Assembly (NCBI GenBank): GCA_017457225.1
Contig: JAFTHW010000018.1
Location: 1-56,324, forward strand
Origin: Clostridia bacterium
GTDB taxonomy: Bacteria > Bacillota > Clostridia > Christensenellales > Borkfalkiaceae
Length of the DNA stretch: 56,324 nucleotides
Direction: 5' to 3'
Made by a program: the position numbers and the translations under genes. Under the pieces are notes generated by a model. It made no database searches. It saw only the letters and a program-made list of their open reading frames with translations, and was not told the DNA's origin. Below, piece by piece: positions 8,414-16,304 of this stretch. Position 1 is the stretch's first letter; every line of letters starts with the position of its first letter.

Positions 8414-9556
8414 ATGAAAATTTGCGGGATTATTTGCGAATACAACCCTTTCCATAACGGGCATTTATACCAACTTTGCGAAGCCAAACGGCTTTCGGGA
8501 GCAGACGCCCTCGTTTGTTTGATGAGCGGAAATTTCGTACAACGCGGCGAAGCCGCCGTTGCGGATAAGTATATCCGAGCGAAACACGCCGTTCTCGCCG
8601 GCGCGGACGTCGTTTTGGAACTTCCTACGATCTTTGCCACTTCCAATGCGGAACTCTTCGCCAAAGGCGCGGTAAAACTCCTTTCGTCGATTCCTGCCCT
8701 CAATACCCTTTGTTTCGGAGCAGAAACCGCCGACAAAGCAGCCTTTTTACAAGCGGCAAAAATTATGAACGACGAACCGCAAGAAGTTTCCCGTAAATTG
8801 AAAGAATTCCTCCGACAAGGAATGAGCTACGCGAAAGCGCGCGCGCTTGCCTTTGACGGTTGGATTCCCGAAACGATTGTAAACTCCCCCAATAATATCC
8901 TCGGCGTGGAATATACGCGGGCGTTACTCTCTTTCGGCTCTTCCGTGAAGATCCTGCCTATCGAGCGCGTTGGCGGCGGATATTCGGATTCTTCTTTACA
9001 AGAATCGTTCTCTTCCGCAACCGCGATCCGTTCAGCTATGCAGGAAAACCGCGAATACGCTTCGCAAGTTCCCGATTTCGTTTTAAAAGATATGCCAAAA
9101 CAAATAGAAAACTGTTTAGAAACGTTGGAAAAATACGCTCTTATCGAACGTTCGGCGGAAGAAATTTCCAAAATTTGCGACTGCGCGGAAGGATTGGAAA
9201 ATGCACTAAAAAAAGCAGCGAAAGAAAAAGAAAGCCTGACGGAGATATTAACCTCGGCAAGATACACCTCTTCTAGAATCCGTCGTATCGCTCTGCAAAA
9301 CCTATTGAAAATCGACGAAGATCTCATTCGGGAAAGTCTTCATTCTCCTCTGTATCTGCGCGTTTTGGCAGCAAAGAAAGAGCGTAGCGACGTCTTATCC
9401 GCATTGAGCGAAAGTTCTTCCCCGTTAATGGTTCGCGCACACGACGAAAACGTTTTGTCGGGTGTCGCCAAAGAGTGTTTCCAAGTGGATCGGTTTGCGG
9501 AAAAAGTGTATGGTTTATTATATCCCGAAACGACGGAAAAATCCGTATTTCAATAA
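8414..9556 (+). CDS. tmcAL: tRNA(Met) cytidine acetate ligase (TmcAL, YlbM family)
   Basis: TmcAL activates acetate with ATP to acetyl-AMP and acetylates C34 of elongator tRNA-Met (ac4C), sharpening AUG decoding. The 380-residue protein has the nucleotidyltransferase signature at its N-terminus: GIICEYNPFHNGH at residues 5-17, the equivalent of HxGH, then MSGNFVQRGE near 37 and ADVVLELP near 70. The family (PF05636) was once annotated as YlbM. It stands alone on the plus strand, divergent from pta-ackA, with only a weak ribosome site, and is closed by two hairpins at 9561-9642. Confidence 0.93.
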   Translation: MKICGIICEYNPFHNGHLYQLCEAKRLSGADALVCLMSGNFVQRGEAAVADKYIRAKHAVLAGADVVLELPTIFATSNAELFAKGAVKLLSSIPALNTLCFGAETADKAAFLQAAKIMNDEPQEVSRKLKEFLRQGMSYAKARALAFDGWIPETIVNSPNNILGVEYTRALLSFGSSVKILPIERVGGGYSDSSLQESFSSATAIRSAMQENREYASQVPDFVLKDMPKQIENCLETLEKYALIERSAEEISKICDCAEGLENALKKAAKEKESLTEILTSARYTSSRIRRIALQNLLKIDEDLIRESLHSPLYLRVLAAKKERSDVLSALSESSSPLMVRAHDENVLSGVAKECFQVDRFAEKVYGLLYPETTEKSVFQ

Positions 9557-9560
9557 AAAT

Positions 9561-9590
9561 ATATGCCCGCCTTAACGGCGGGTATTTTTG
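9561..9590 (+). terminator. Intrinsic terminator after tmcAL
   Basis: Stem CCCGCC/GGCGGG (9566-9571 with 9577-9582), 5-base loop, followed by TATTTTTG. A-rich bases on the other side could give some activity in the opposite direction. Confidence 0.8.
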
Positions 9591-9602
9591 TTGAATAGAA
9601 AG

Positions 9603-9642
9603 AAAAAACCGATTTTTGCGATATACGCAAAAATCGGTTTTT
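9603..9642. terminator. Bidirectional terminator between tmcAL and tRNA-Thr
   Basis: A perfect 17-bp inverted repeat (9604-9620 with 9626-9642) around a 5-base loop, with A runs and T runs at its ends. It directly abuts the encoded CCA of the minus-strand tRNA and so terminates that transcript; it can also act on read-through from tmcAL. Confidence 0.85.
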
Positions 9643-9717
9643 GGAGCTACTGGCCGGACTTGAACCGGCGACCTGCTGATTACGAATCAGCTGCTCTACC
9701 GACTGAGCCACAGTAGC
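9642..9717 (-). tRNA. tRNA-Thr(CGU)
   Basis: A 76-base cloverleaf with encoded CCA. Acceptor GCTACTG pairs perfectly with CAGTAGC; D arm GCTC/GAGC; anticodon stem GCTGA/TCAGC around loop TTCGTAA, giving anticodon CGU (reads ACG); T arm GCCGG/CCGGC around TTCAAGT. All stems are fully paired, so the gene looks functional. Confidence 0.97.
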
Positions 9718-9744
9718 AATTACTCTCTCAACGACAGCTTTATC

Positions 9745-9773
9745 ATTATACTGAATAAAAATAAAAAAATCAA
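9745..9773 (-). promoter_or_regulatory. Promoter of tRNA-Thr
   Basis: TTGATT (9768-9773), 17-base spacer, TATAAT (9745-9750), about 28 bases before the mature 5' end of the tRNA. Confidence 0.75.
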
Positions 9774-9825
9774 GCGTTTTCTTTATGTTTTTTAAAAAAA
9801 TTTCTCTTTTTCATAAAATTTATTT

Positions 9826-10509
9826 TTATAACGAAAAATTTTTACATAAATTTACAAACGAATTGGATAAAGAACACGCTAAATACCGTAAATCCGTAGC
9901 GAATACCGTAGTTTCCCTGCACGCCGCCAAAGCCTCTTCCGCCTGCTTACAAACTCGAGCAAACGACGGGTACTCCCCTTCGTATTCGTTTGCCGTATAG
10001 GAAAATTGTTTACAAAGTATTTCCAAAAACGTTTTTGACGAGCGTTGCGTTCCGCCTTTCTCTAAACGAAAACTCTCTTGATTGATAAGGTCAATATATG
10101 CGTACAAGCGTTCGAGCGCGTTGACAACGACCGAAGCTCGACGCTTCTCTTCCCTCGTTTTGAAACGGAGCGTATCCACACTCTTTTTTACAATCGTTAC
10201 TTCTTGTCCTTGTAGGGAGTCCTGCACACTTTGCGCGTCACTCAAATCGGTATATACGGCGAGCGCGACGTACTCTCCCGTCGAATCCTCTAAAAAATAG
10301 CCCGCGCCGCCCATTTGTTGCGCTAAAAAACTCCCAGCTTCCAAATGCGTGGTTTCCGAAACGAGAAAATAGAAATTTTTACTCACGTCTACGGACACAG
10401 CGTTATGCAAAACCAGAGCGTATCCAAACGAAAATGCTACGAACAAAACAGAAAGCGCGCGCAATACAATCGGAACGCTGCGTTTGATAAAAAGAAAATC
10501 CGTTTTCAT
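9826..10509 (-). CDS. Unknown single-pass membrane protein with a SPOR-like segment
   Basis: I do not recognise this 227-residue protein. Residues about 10-32 form one hydrophobic helix after a basic start (MKTDFLFIKR), so the rest is probably outside the membrane. Residues about 45-105 alternate like a SPOR peptidoglycan-binding repeat: FYFLVSETTHLEAGSFLA, then GGAGYFL, YVALAVYTDLSDAQSV and VTIVKKS. The remaining C-terminal part is helical with scattered cysteines. The gene follows nrdG by 29 bases; its start codon sits inside a hairpin that resembles the nrdDG terminator. A cell-wall or sporulation role is conceivable, because SPOR-like extracytoplasmic domains occur in such proteins, but this is inference. 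Confidence 0.7.
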   Translation of the reverse strand: MKTDFLFIKRSVPIVLRALSVLFVAFSFGYALVLHNAVSVDVSKNFYFLVSETTHLEAGSFLAQQMGGAGYFLEDSTGEYVALAVYTDLSDAQSVQDSLQGQEVTIVKKSVDTLRFKTREEKRRASVVVNALERLYAYIDLINQESFRLEKGGTQRSSKTFLEILCKQFSYTANEYEGEYPSFARVCKQAEEALAACRETTVFATDLRYLACSLSNSFVNLCKNFSL

Positions 10510-10533
10510 ACTTTATCGTATGCAACGGATTTT
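10495..10533 (-). terminator. Hairpin after nrdG that contains the next start codon
   Basis: Stem of 10 bp (10495-10504 with 10524-10533), a small internal loop, then 5 bp (10507-10511 with 10518-10522) around a 6-base loop. It begins 5 bases after the nrdG stop and is followed by CTTTTTAT on the minus strand, so it fits an intrinsic terminator. The ATG of the downstream membrane-protein gene (10507-10509) lies in the inner stem, so the element could instead or also control that gene's translation. Confidence 0.6.
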
Positions 10534-10538
10534 TTCGC

Positions 10539-11066
10539 TTATTCCAAATATAAAACGCATTCTTTGGCTTCCAAGGTCTTTTTAACGTCAATGACGCGTT
10601 GATTGGAAGAACCACGGAATTTCAAACGGATATCTTTCAATTCCTCTACGTACGCTCCGTCCACCAATACGTCGAAAAGACCGATCAACTCTTTCGTGAA
10701 TCGAGTATTTTTACTCGTTTCGCAAAGCTCCCCCGTCTTTTCGTTGAGAACGTAGCCCGTATAGCACCAGATCGTCTTTTGCGGAAACCGCTCTCTTACC
10801 GTTTTAACAAACGGATACAGATCCGCTTGGTTTTGCGGTTCTAGCGGTTCGCCGCCGAGCAGGGATAAGCCTGCGATATAGTCGGACTCCAGCTCGGATA
10901 AAATCTTTTCACGGATCGTATCGTCAAAAGGCTCTCCGTAGGCAAAATCCCAAGCCACTTCGTTGAAACAATTTTTACAGCGGTGGGTACAGCCCGAAAC
11001 GAAGAGGGAAATACGCACTCCCTCGCCGTTGGCTATATCCGTCCACTTGATCGTTGCGTAATTCAT
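10539..11066 (-). CDS. nrdG: Anaerobic ribonucleotide reductase activating enzyme (radical SAM)
   Basis: NrdG uses a 4Fe-4S cluster and S-adenosylmethionine to make the glycyl radical on NrdD. The 175-residue protein starts MNYATIKWTDI and has the cluster motif CTHRCKNC (CxxxCxxC) at about residues 26-33, followed by the radical-SAM GGEPL motif (LSLLGGEPLEPQN) near 78. The start at 11066 is chosen because its ATG overlaps the nrdD stop (TAATG), which implies translational coupling; a longer in-frame reading is less likely. Its sole evident partner is the NrdD just upstream. Confidence 0.96.
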   Translation of the reverse strand: MNYATIKWTDIANGEGVRISLFVSGCTHRCKNCFNEVAWDFAYGEPFDDTIREKILSELESDYIAGLSLLGGEPLEPQNQADLYPFVKTVRERFPQKTIWCYTGYVLNEKTGELCETSKNTRFTKELIGLFDVLVDGAYVEELKDIRLKFRGSSNQRVIDVKKTLEAKECVLYLE

Positions 11067-13258
11067 TAAAGATGCAAGACTCGATCTTGAATTTCCTGCG
11101 TTCTGCCCTGATTCCAATATTGCGTTCCGATATAGCCGCAGGTGCGTCTTGCGACGTTCATCTTCGCTTGATCACGGTTATGGCAATGAGGACACTCCCA
11201 AACCAGCTTGCCGGACTCGTCTTTTTGGATCTGGATTTCTCCGTCGTAGCCGCAAATCTGGCAGTAGTCGCTCTTGGTGTTCAATTCCGCGTACATAATA
11301 TTCTCGTAAATGAACTTCATCACCGAAAGAACTGCGGGAATATTGTCCTGCATATTGGGAACTTCTACGTAGCTGATCGCGCCGCCGGGGGAAAGCTGCT
11401 GGAATTCACTCTCGAATTTGAGTTTCGTAAACGCGTCGATCTCTTCAGACACGTGTACGTGATAACTGTTCGTGATATAATTTTTATCCGTTACGCCGGG
11501 AATGACGCCGAAACGGTTTTGCAAGCATTTCGCAAATTTATAAGTCGTGCTTTCAAGCGGCGTTCCGTAAAGGGAGAAGTCGATGTTATGCTTCGCTTTC
11601 CATTCTTTACACTTATCGTTCATATGTTGCATAACGGAGAGCGCAAACGGTTTCGATTCTTCGTCGGTGTGCGATTTATCCGTCATATACTTCACGCATT
11701 CGTAAAGACCTGCGTAACCGAGCGAAATGGTCGAATATCCACCGTAAAGGAGTTTGTCGATCGTTTCCCCTTTCTTGAGCCTTGCCAGCGCGCCGTATTG
11801 CCACAAAATAGGAGCGGCATCCGAAAGCGTTCCGCGCAAACGGAGATGTCTTTGCAGCAACGCACGGTAACAAAGCTCCAAACGCTCGTCGAAAATCTCC
11901 CAGAACTTCTTCATATCTTTTCCCGAAGACAACGCTACGTCTACAAGGTTGATGGTTACGACACCTTGATTGAATCTGCCGTAGTACTTAGGTTTTCCGT
12001 TCTCGTCTACGTAAGGAGTCAAAAAGCTTCTGCAACCCATACAGGTATAACAATGTCCTTCGCCGTTTTTGTCTACTTTGTATTCGAGCATCTTCTTTTC
12101 GGAAATATAATCGGGCACCATACGCTTCGCCGTACATTTCGCCGCAAGCTCAGTCAAATACCAATATTTTTGATCTTCGGAAATATTATCCTCTTCCAAA
12201 ACGTAGATCAGCTTGGGGAACGCAGGAGTAATCCATACCCCCGATTCATTCTTAACACCCTTGATGCGCTGCTTGAGCGTTTCCTCAATAATGAGCGCAA
12301 GATCAGCTTTTTCCTGCTCGTTACGAGCTTCGTTCAAGTACATAAATACCGTAACGAAAGGCGCTTGACCGTTCGTCGTAAGAAGAGTCACAACTTGATA
12401 TTGAATCGTCTGAATTCCTCTACTGATCTCGTCGCGCAAACGTTTTTCCGCAATTTTCGCGATATGTTCTTCGTTCGTAATGCCCATTTCGGCAAATTCG
12501 TCCGCGACTTCCTTGCGGATCTTTTTACGGCTGATGTCGACGAACGGAGCAAGATGCGTCAGGGAAATACTCTGTCCGCCGTATTGGTTGGAAGCAACCT
12601 GCGCAATGATCTGCGTAGCAATGTTGCAAGCCGTGGAGAAACTGTGCGGTTTTTCAATGAGCGTACCCGAAATAACCGTACCGTTTTCAAGCATATCTTC
12701 CAAATTTACGAGATCGCAATTATGCATATGCTGCGCGAAGTAGTCAGCATCGTGGAAGTGGATAAGCCCCTTGTCGTGTGCCGCAACGATGTCGTCGGGC
12801 AATAAAATACGACGGGTAATGTCCTTAGAGACTTCCCCTGCCATATAGTCACGCTGCACGCTGTTTACCGTCGGGTTTTTATTGGAGTTCTCTTGCTTTA
12901 CTTCCTCGTTATTGCCCTCGATCAGCGTCAAAATCTGCGCGTCCGTCGTATTCGACTTTCTAACGAGTTCACGGGTATAACGGTACGTAATATATTTACG
13001 CGCGAGAACAAAGGATAAAGTAGCCATCAAACGGTTTTCTACCATATCCTGAATTTCTTCGACGTGCGGAGCGCGTCCTAAAATAGAACATTCTTCCGTT
13101 ACGAGTTCCGCAATCGCCAAAAGCGCCGATTCCGAAATTCTGTCCCGTTCGCCCACTTCGTTATTCGCTTTGCGGATAGCGTCAATGATTTTTTGTTTGT
13201 CGAAAGCGACCTCTTGACCGCTTCTTTTAATAATTTTCATTTCTTTTGCAATCGTCAT
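11066..13258 (-). CDS. nrdD: Anaerobic (class III) ribonucleoside-triphosphate reductase
   Basis: Reduces NTPs to dNTPs with a glycyl radical and formate-dependent chemistry; oxygen sensitive, cytoplasmic. It is 730 residues. An ATP-cone allosteric domain fills about residues 8-100 (IIKRSGQEVAFDKQKIIDAI); the barrel follows, with HFHDADYF near 170 and CMGCRSFLTPY near 415. The C-terminus has the four zinc cysteines (CQIC and CPHC, about 670-690) and the glycyl-radical loop RRTCGYIGTQYWNQGR near 705. The upstream region carries NrdR-type operators, so repression by NrdR is expected. No aerobic RNR is present in the window, consistent with anaerobic life. Confidence 0.98.
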   Translation of the reverse strand: MTIAKEMKIIKRSGQEVAFDKQKIIDAIRKANNEVGERDRISESALLAIAELVTEECSILGRAPHVEEIQDMVENRLMATLSFVLARKYITYRYTRELVRKSNTTDAQILTLIEGNNEEVKQENSNKNPTVNSVQRDYMAGEVSKDITRRILLPDDIVAAHDKGLIHFHDADYFAQHMHNCDLVNLEDMLENGTVISGTLIEKPHSFSTACNIATQIIAQVASNQYGGQSISLTHLAPFVDISRKKIRKEVADEFAEMGITNEEHIAKIAEKRLRDEISRGIQTIQYQVVTLLTTNGQAPFVTVFMYLNEARNEQEKADLALIIEETLKQRIKGVKNESGVWITPAFPKLIYVLEEDNISEDQKYWYLTELAAKCTAKRMVPDYISEKKMLEYKVDKNGEGHCYTCMGCRSFLTPYVDENGKPKYYGRFNQGVVTINLVDVALSSGKDMKKFWEIFDERLELCYRALLQRHLRLRGTLSDAAPILWQYGALARLKKGETIDKLLYGGYSTISLGYAGLYECVKYMTDKSHTDEESKPFALSVMQHMNDKCKEWKAKHNIDFSLYGTPLESTTYKFAKCLQNRFGVIPGVTDKNYITNSYHVHVSEEIDAFTKLKFESEFQQLSPGGAISYVEVPNMQDNIPAVLSVMKFIYENIMYAELNTKSDYCQICGYDGEIQIQKDESGKLVWECPHCHNRDQAKMNVARRTCGYIGTQYWNQGRTQEIQDRVLHL

Positions 13259-13315
13259 ACCTCAAACACTCCTTCCCTTTTCTTCTGTGAATTTTCACAT
13301 TTTCCTATCTCTTTC

Positions 13316-13364
13316 ACACTATATCTTGTGTTAATTTGATCTTTTTTAACACAATATATTGTGC
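13316..13364 (-). promoter_or_regulatory. Pair of NrdR boxes upstream of nrdD
   Basis: ACACTATATCTTGTGT (13316-13331) and ACACAATATATTGTGC (13349-13364) closely match the known NrdR consensus acaCwAtATaTwGtgt. Their centres are 33 bases apart, about three helical turns, as expected for cooperative NrdR tetramers. By family knowledge, NrdR with bound dATP would repress nrdDG here. The nrdR gene itself is not in the window. Confidence 0.85.
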
Positions 13365-13387
13365 CCTTCCTCAAACCGTGCTTTACT

Positions 13388-13415
13388 ATTATACCATATA
13401 TTGTGGTAAAGTCAA
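13388..13415 (-). promoter_or_regulatory. Promoter of nrdD-nrdG with an overlapping NrdR-like box
   Basis: TTGACT (13410-13415), 16-base spacer, TATAAT (13388-13393) with TG ahead of it as an extended -10. A further NrdR-like site, ATACCATATATTGTGG (13391-13406), matches the better box at 13 of 16 positions and covers the spacer and the -10 edge, a position where binding would block RNA polymerase. Confidence 0.75.
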
Positions 13416-13621
13416 GTGGATAAACACAAAATGTGGTATTGAAAAAACTTATAGCTAAGATTTAAAAAACGAATATCAAAGCTCAAAAAAGCGTGAAAAA
13501 ACAAGCACTTAAAAAAAATACTTCAAAAAGAAATATTTTATTTTCAAATACTTGTTGTTTTTTAGGGGATATTTTTTTGTTTTACAAGCCTGCGAAGACG
13601 CAAATCGCCTTTTTTATTTGC

Positions 13622-15142
13622 TCATTTTACATTGGAAATCAAGTCTTCGTAACTCGTCGCTTTTTCTAAAAGTTTTTGCAAACTTTCCGCCCCTTCTTTG
13701 GGCAAATAGCGCTCTTTTAAAAACAATACCAAGCGCTCTTCTTCGTCCGTCAATAAGGACTCTGTATTTCTACGCACGGCGCTTAAATCAATCGCAGGAT
13801 ATATGCGACGAATCGCAAGTTCGTCGCTTAAGGGGATTTCCAAATTGGAGATATTTCTAATCTCTGAACACAAAATATCGTCCATTGGATTCCCCGTTCC
13901 GCAGTCAACCGTTCCCACCATCGTGAGTGAGCCGCCGTTTTCCAAGCAACGCGCCGAGCCGAAATATTTTTTGATGAAATGCACCGTTTTGCTCTCCAAT
14001 CCGCAAGCATACGTCTTTCCGCCTGCCGATTCATTTGTTTCATTAAAAGAACGCGCAAGCGAACTGAGCGAATCCACAAGGAGCACTACGTCTCTGCCGC
14101 TCTCCACAAACCGTTTCGCGCGCTGAAGTAAAAAGTTCGCCGCAAACACGCAACGCTCTGGCTCGTCTTCGTACGTCGTATATACGAGATGGGAAGACGG
14201 CACGATTTTACGGAATTGCCCAACCGTTTCCGGAGTCTGATCGACGAGCAAGACCAACAAGTCCACTTTTGCATTTTTCGTCAACGAAGTCGCCAGCTCC
14301 AGCAGCATATTCGTCTTTCCGGCTTTAGGCTGCGAAACCACGCCGACTCGCTGTCCTTTCCCAATCGGCGAAATCCAATCCAAATATTTCAAGGTCGTCG
14401 AAACGTGAGTCGAAAGCAAAGAGAGCCGTTCGGAAGCGTAACAAACCGCTTCCTCCTCGAAATTCGTTCTTCTTACGGAATTCGTCAATACATCGTTCAC
14501 TGTTAAAATTTTCGTTGCAATGAACACGGAACTCCGTTTTTCGGCGTAACAGGAAACGATATCTCCCTCCCGAAGCCCTGCTTCACGTATCAATTCCACG
14601 GAAATGATAATTTTCTCTGCTGAATCGATGCACGTCAAAGGCAATAAACAAGATACCCCGTTGAGCTGAACCAACTGACCACTATATACGCTATCCAAGC
14701 AATCCCGAATATCTCTCGGTTCTTCTTCCGCGTTCGGAGAAGCCACCTGCAACAGATTGTGTCCAACGGTAGCAAGCCGCTTCATTTCTGCCGTAAAATC
14801 GCAAACGGGAATGGGTTTTCCCTGTTCCAAACCGTAGATTTTAAAATCTTCCGTTTCCAAAGTATCCAATCCTAAACATACCTTTTTAAGGTGTTCGATT
14901 TCGCCAATGATCTTCGGATCGATAAAATCGTTTTTGATCGGAGCGCCCCGTCTGCTTTGCGAAACGGGCTCTTTTTCTCCGCTTAAAATTTCCGCAGATT
15001 CGTCAATCAAAATCGCTTTTTGCTTGGTTGTAGGCTTTTCTACCCCGACAAAACGACCGTAAGCGCGAAGCTGATCGATTCTTTGTTTTGAAAGAAAACT
15101 CTTTACTGCATATTTAAATTGCGCGATGTCTTTTTCCGTCAT
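13622..15142 (-). CDS. rho: Rho-like transcription termination factor, divergent
   Basis: Hexameric RNA helicase that terminates transcription; 506 residues. An N-terminal helical Rho_N-like part (about 1-55) is followed by a basic linker, a diverged cold-shock RNA-binding domain (about 160-235), and the RecA-type motor. Walker A is VGVVSQPKAGKT near 268, Walker B VVLLVDSLSSLARSFN near 350, and the late motif RRIYPAIDL near 450. Against my memory of E. coli Rho several key positions differ: DERPEE reads DQTPET, the arginine-finger segment SGTRKEE reads VRRNTES, and the aromatic FGFLR of the primary RNA site is not present. Its ATG overlaps the stop of the upstream MBL gene by 4 bases. It could be a true but fast-evolving Rho or a paralogue. 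Confidence 0.85.
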   Translation of the reverse strand: MTEKDIAQFKYAVKSFLSKQRIDQLRAYGRFVGVEKPTTKQKAILIDESAEILSGEKEPVSQSRRGAPIKNDFIDPKIIGEIEHLKKVCLGLDTLETEDFKIYGLEQGKPIPVCDFTAEMKRLATVGHNLLQVASPNAEEEPRDIRDCLDSVYSGQLVQLNGVSCLLPLTCIDSAEKIIISVELIREAGLREGDIVSCYAEKRSSVFIATKILTVNDVLTNSVRRTNFEEEAVCYASERLSLLSTHVSTTLKYLDWISPIGKGQRVGVVSQPKAGKTNMLLELATSLTKNAKVDLLVLLVDQTPETVGQFRKIVPSSHLVYTTYEDEPERCVFAANFLLQRAKRFVESGRDVVLLVDSLSSLARSFNETNESAGGKTYACGLESKTVHFIKKYFGSARCLENGGSLTMVGTVDCGTGNPMDDILCSEIRNISNLEIPLSDELAIRRIYPAIDLSAVRRNTESLLTDEEERLVLFLKERYLPKEGAESLQKLLEKATSYEDLISNVK

Positions 15143-15789
15143 ATTCTTTCCTCTTTCTCCATTACCACAATTTTAACACTACCGTTCCGTTCACACGCCG
15201 ACAAATTTAACGTCTTTTCGCGGAGTATTTCCGCTTCTTCTTTGGAGAACAACTTTAAAAACGACTCCACCCCGTCAATATCGATCGTACCGCCCGACAT
15301 ACTGAAATGCATAGGGATTACGATTTGTGGACGGATTTTTAAAACGTAGGCTTTGGCGGCAGCAGCGTCGATCGTGTAGTTTCCTCCCACGGGAATACAC
15401 AAAACGTCCACTCCGCCCGCGAACTCGCAAACCTCGCCGTTGTCGGCTTCCCCGAGATCCCCCAAATGACATACGCTCACTCCGTCAGCCGAAAATGTAA
15501 ACACCGTATTTTCCCCGCGGAGCGCGCCTTTTTTCTCATCGTGATAGGTTTTTAATCCCTCAATCGACATTCCTTTATAAACGGATTTTTCCGTGCTTTC
15601 GTGGAATTTAGGAGTCCCCGCAAACGCGCCGCGATAGTTGTGGTCGTAGTGGTTGTGACTGATCGTGACAACGTCCGCCTGCAAGCCGCTGGGCAACTCG
15701 TAGCCGATGCCATAGTACGGATCGGTATAGACCGTTACGTCACCGCCTTGAATTTCAAAACAAGCGTGTCCGAAATAGCGAATCTTCAT
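15139..15789 (-). CDS. MBL-fold metal-dependent hydrolase (UPF0173-like)
   Basis: Cytoplasmic metallo-beta-lactamase-fold protein of 216 residues. It begins MKIRYFGHACFEI and has the metal site SHNHYDHNY near residues 50-58, where the family has HxHxDH, a second histidine-containing loop HLGDLG near 110, and PMHF near 163. This fits the small YtkL/UPF0173 group of L-ascorbate-lactonase-like hydrolases; substrate unknown. The start at 15789 is chosen because an AGGTGGAAAG site precedes it and the family begins MKI/MKV; a longer reading would add ten unmatched residues. It sits 13 bases after DUF1934 and overlaps rho by 4 bases, forming a three-gene unit. Confidence 0.88.
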   Translation of the reverse strand: MKIRYFGHACFEIQGGDVTVYTDPYYGIGYELPSGLQADVVTISHNHYDHNYRGAFAGTPKFHESTEKSVYKGMSIEGLKTYHDEKKGALRGENTVFTFSADGVSVCHLGDLGEADNGEVCEFAGGVDVLCIPVGGNYTIDAAAAKAYVLKIRPQIVIPMHFSMSGGTIDIDGVESFLKLFSKEEAEILREKTLNLSACERNGSVKIVVMEKEERI

Positions 15790-15802
15790 AATCTTTCCAC
15801 CT

Positions 15803-16186
15803 TTACTTATTTTTTGCAAATAAGCGCAATTTCATAGGTTGCGCTTCGCCGCCGATAATCAAATCGTATTGCAAAGACAACAAAACCGATTCATCTTTGA
15901 TGGTATAGGCGATTTTCTTCGCGAACGTTTCTATTTCGCCGTCTTGAACGCCGATCCCGATACTCCCTTTACGGATCTTCCCTTGCTCTAACACTAACCG
16001 CAGGGAATAATCCCCCGTTCTTTCCATAACGATTTCTTTGTTTTGCAACGTGAGTACGACGCTTGCGTTCTCTTCCCGATACTTAATCATCGCATACAAA
16101 GGCGACAGTTCCATTTCCCCGTCGCGGCGGGTATCGAATTCACGATCCTCCGCCGTCGTCGTAATTGTAAGAAAACAAGCGCGCAT
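15803..16186 (-). CDS. DUF1934 (YwiB-like) beta-barrel protein
   Basis: Small protein of 127 residues starting MRACFLTITTT, with the family's pattern of short beta strands: GEMELSPLYAMIKYREEN near 25, a VVLTLQNKEIVMERTG strand pair near 45, and the C-terminal LLSLQYDLIIGGE near 105. DUF1934 proteins form a calycin-like barrel in Firmicutes; the function is unknown. ATG 16186 is preferred over the upstream GTG at 16195 because GAGGAG then stands about 9 bases away. It is the first gene of the DUF1934-MBL-rho unit, with its promoter at 16209-16237. Confidence 0.82.
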   Translation of the reverse strand: MRACFLTITTTAEDREFDTRRDGEMELSPLYAMIKYREENASVVLTLQNKEIVMERTGDYSLRLVLEQGKIRKGSIGIGVQDGEIETFAKKIAYTIKDESVLLSLQYDLIIGGEAQPMKLRLFAKNK

Positions 16187-16208
16187 ATTCTTCACTCCTC
16201 TTATCTTT

Positions 16209-16237
16209 ATTATAACAATTTTTTCGACAAAAGTAAA
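16209..16237 (-). promoter_or_regulatory. Promoter of the DUF1934-MBL-rho unit
   Basis: TTTACT (16232-16237), 17-base spacer, TATAAT (16209-16214). Its -35 overlaps the far arm of the tyrA terminator. Confidence 0.6.
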
Positions 16238-16286
16238 CCCGATTATTGATTATTTTTCAAAAAATTTTCAAAAATCGGGTTTTTTC
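16235..16286 (-). terminator. Terminator-like inverted repeat after tyrA
   Basis: AAACCCGATT (16235-16244) pairs with AATCGGGTTT (16273-16282) across an AT-rich 28-base loop. T runs follow on the plus strand and a short TACTTTTG on the minus strand. The long loop makes it weaker than the other terminators here. Confidence 0.55.
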
Positions 16287-16304
16287 GACAGATTGTGTTC
16301 AATT

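Larger units (their letters stand above)
13259..13621. other. Gene-free stretch between nrdD and rho
   Basis: About 360 bases without a credible gene. The left half holds the nrdD promoter and NrdR-type boxes. The right half (13440-13620) is very AT-rich with A and T runs, including an imperfect AAAAAACAAG ... CTTGTTGTTTTTT inverted repeat; I cannot assign it a role. A short GCGA/TCGC hairpin followed by T residues lies just before the rho stop. Confidence 0.6.

Noticed and set aside
11054-12805. A 583-codon open frame opposite nrdD
   Set aside because: It is a shadow of nrdD: the minus strand encodes a full-length, motif-complete enzyme, while the plus-strand frame has no family features or ribosome site.
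13440-13620. AT-rich inverted repeats between nrdD and rho as an origin or small RNA gene
   Set aside because: Only long A and T runs and one imperfect repeat; no DnaA boxes, promoter or stable fold that I can support.
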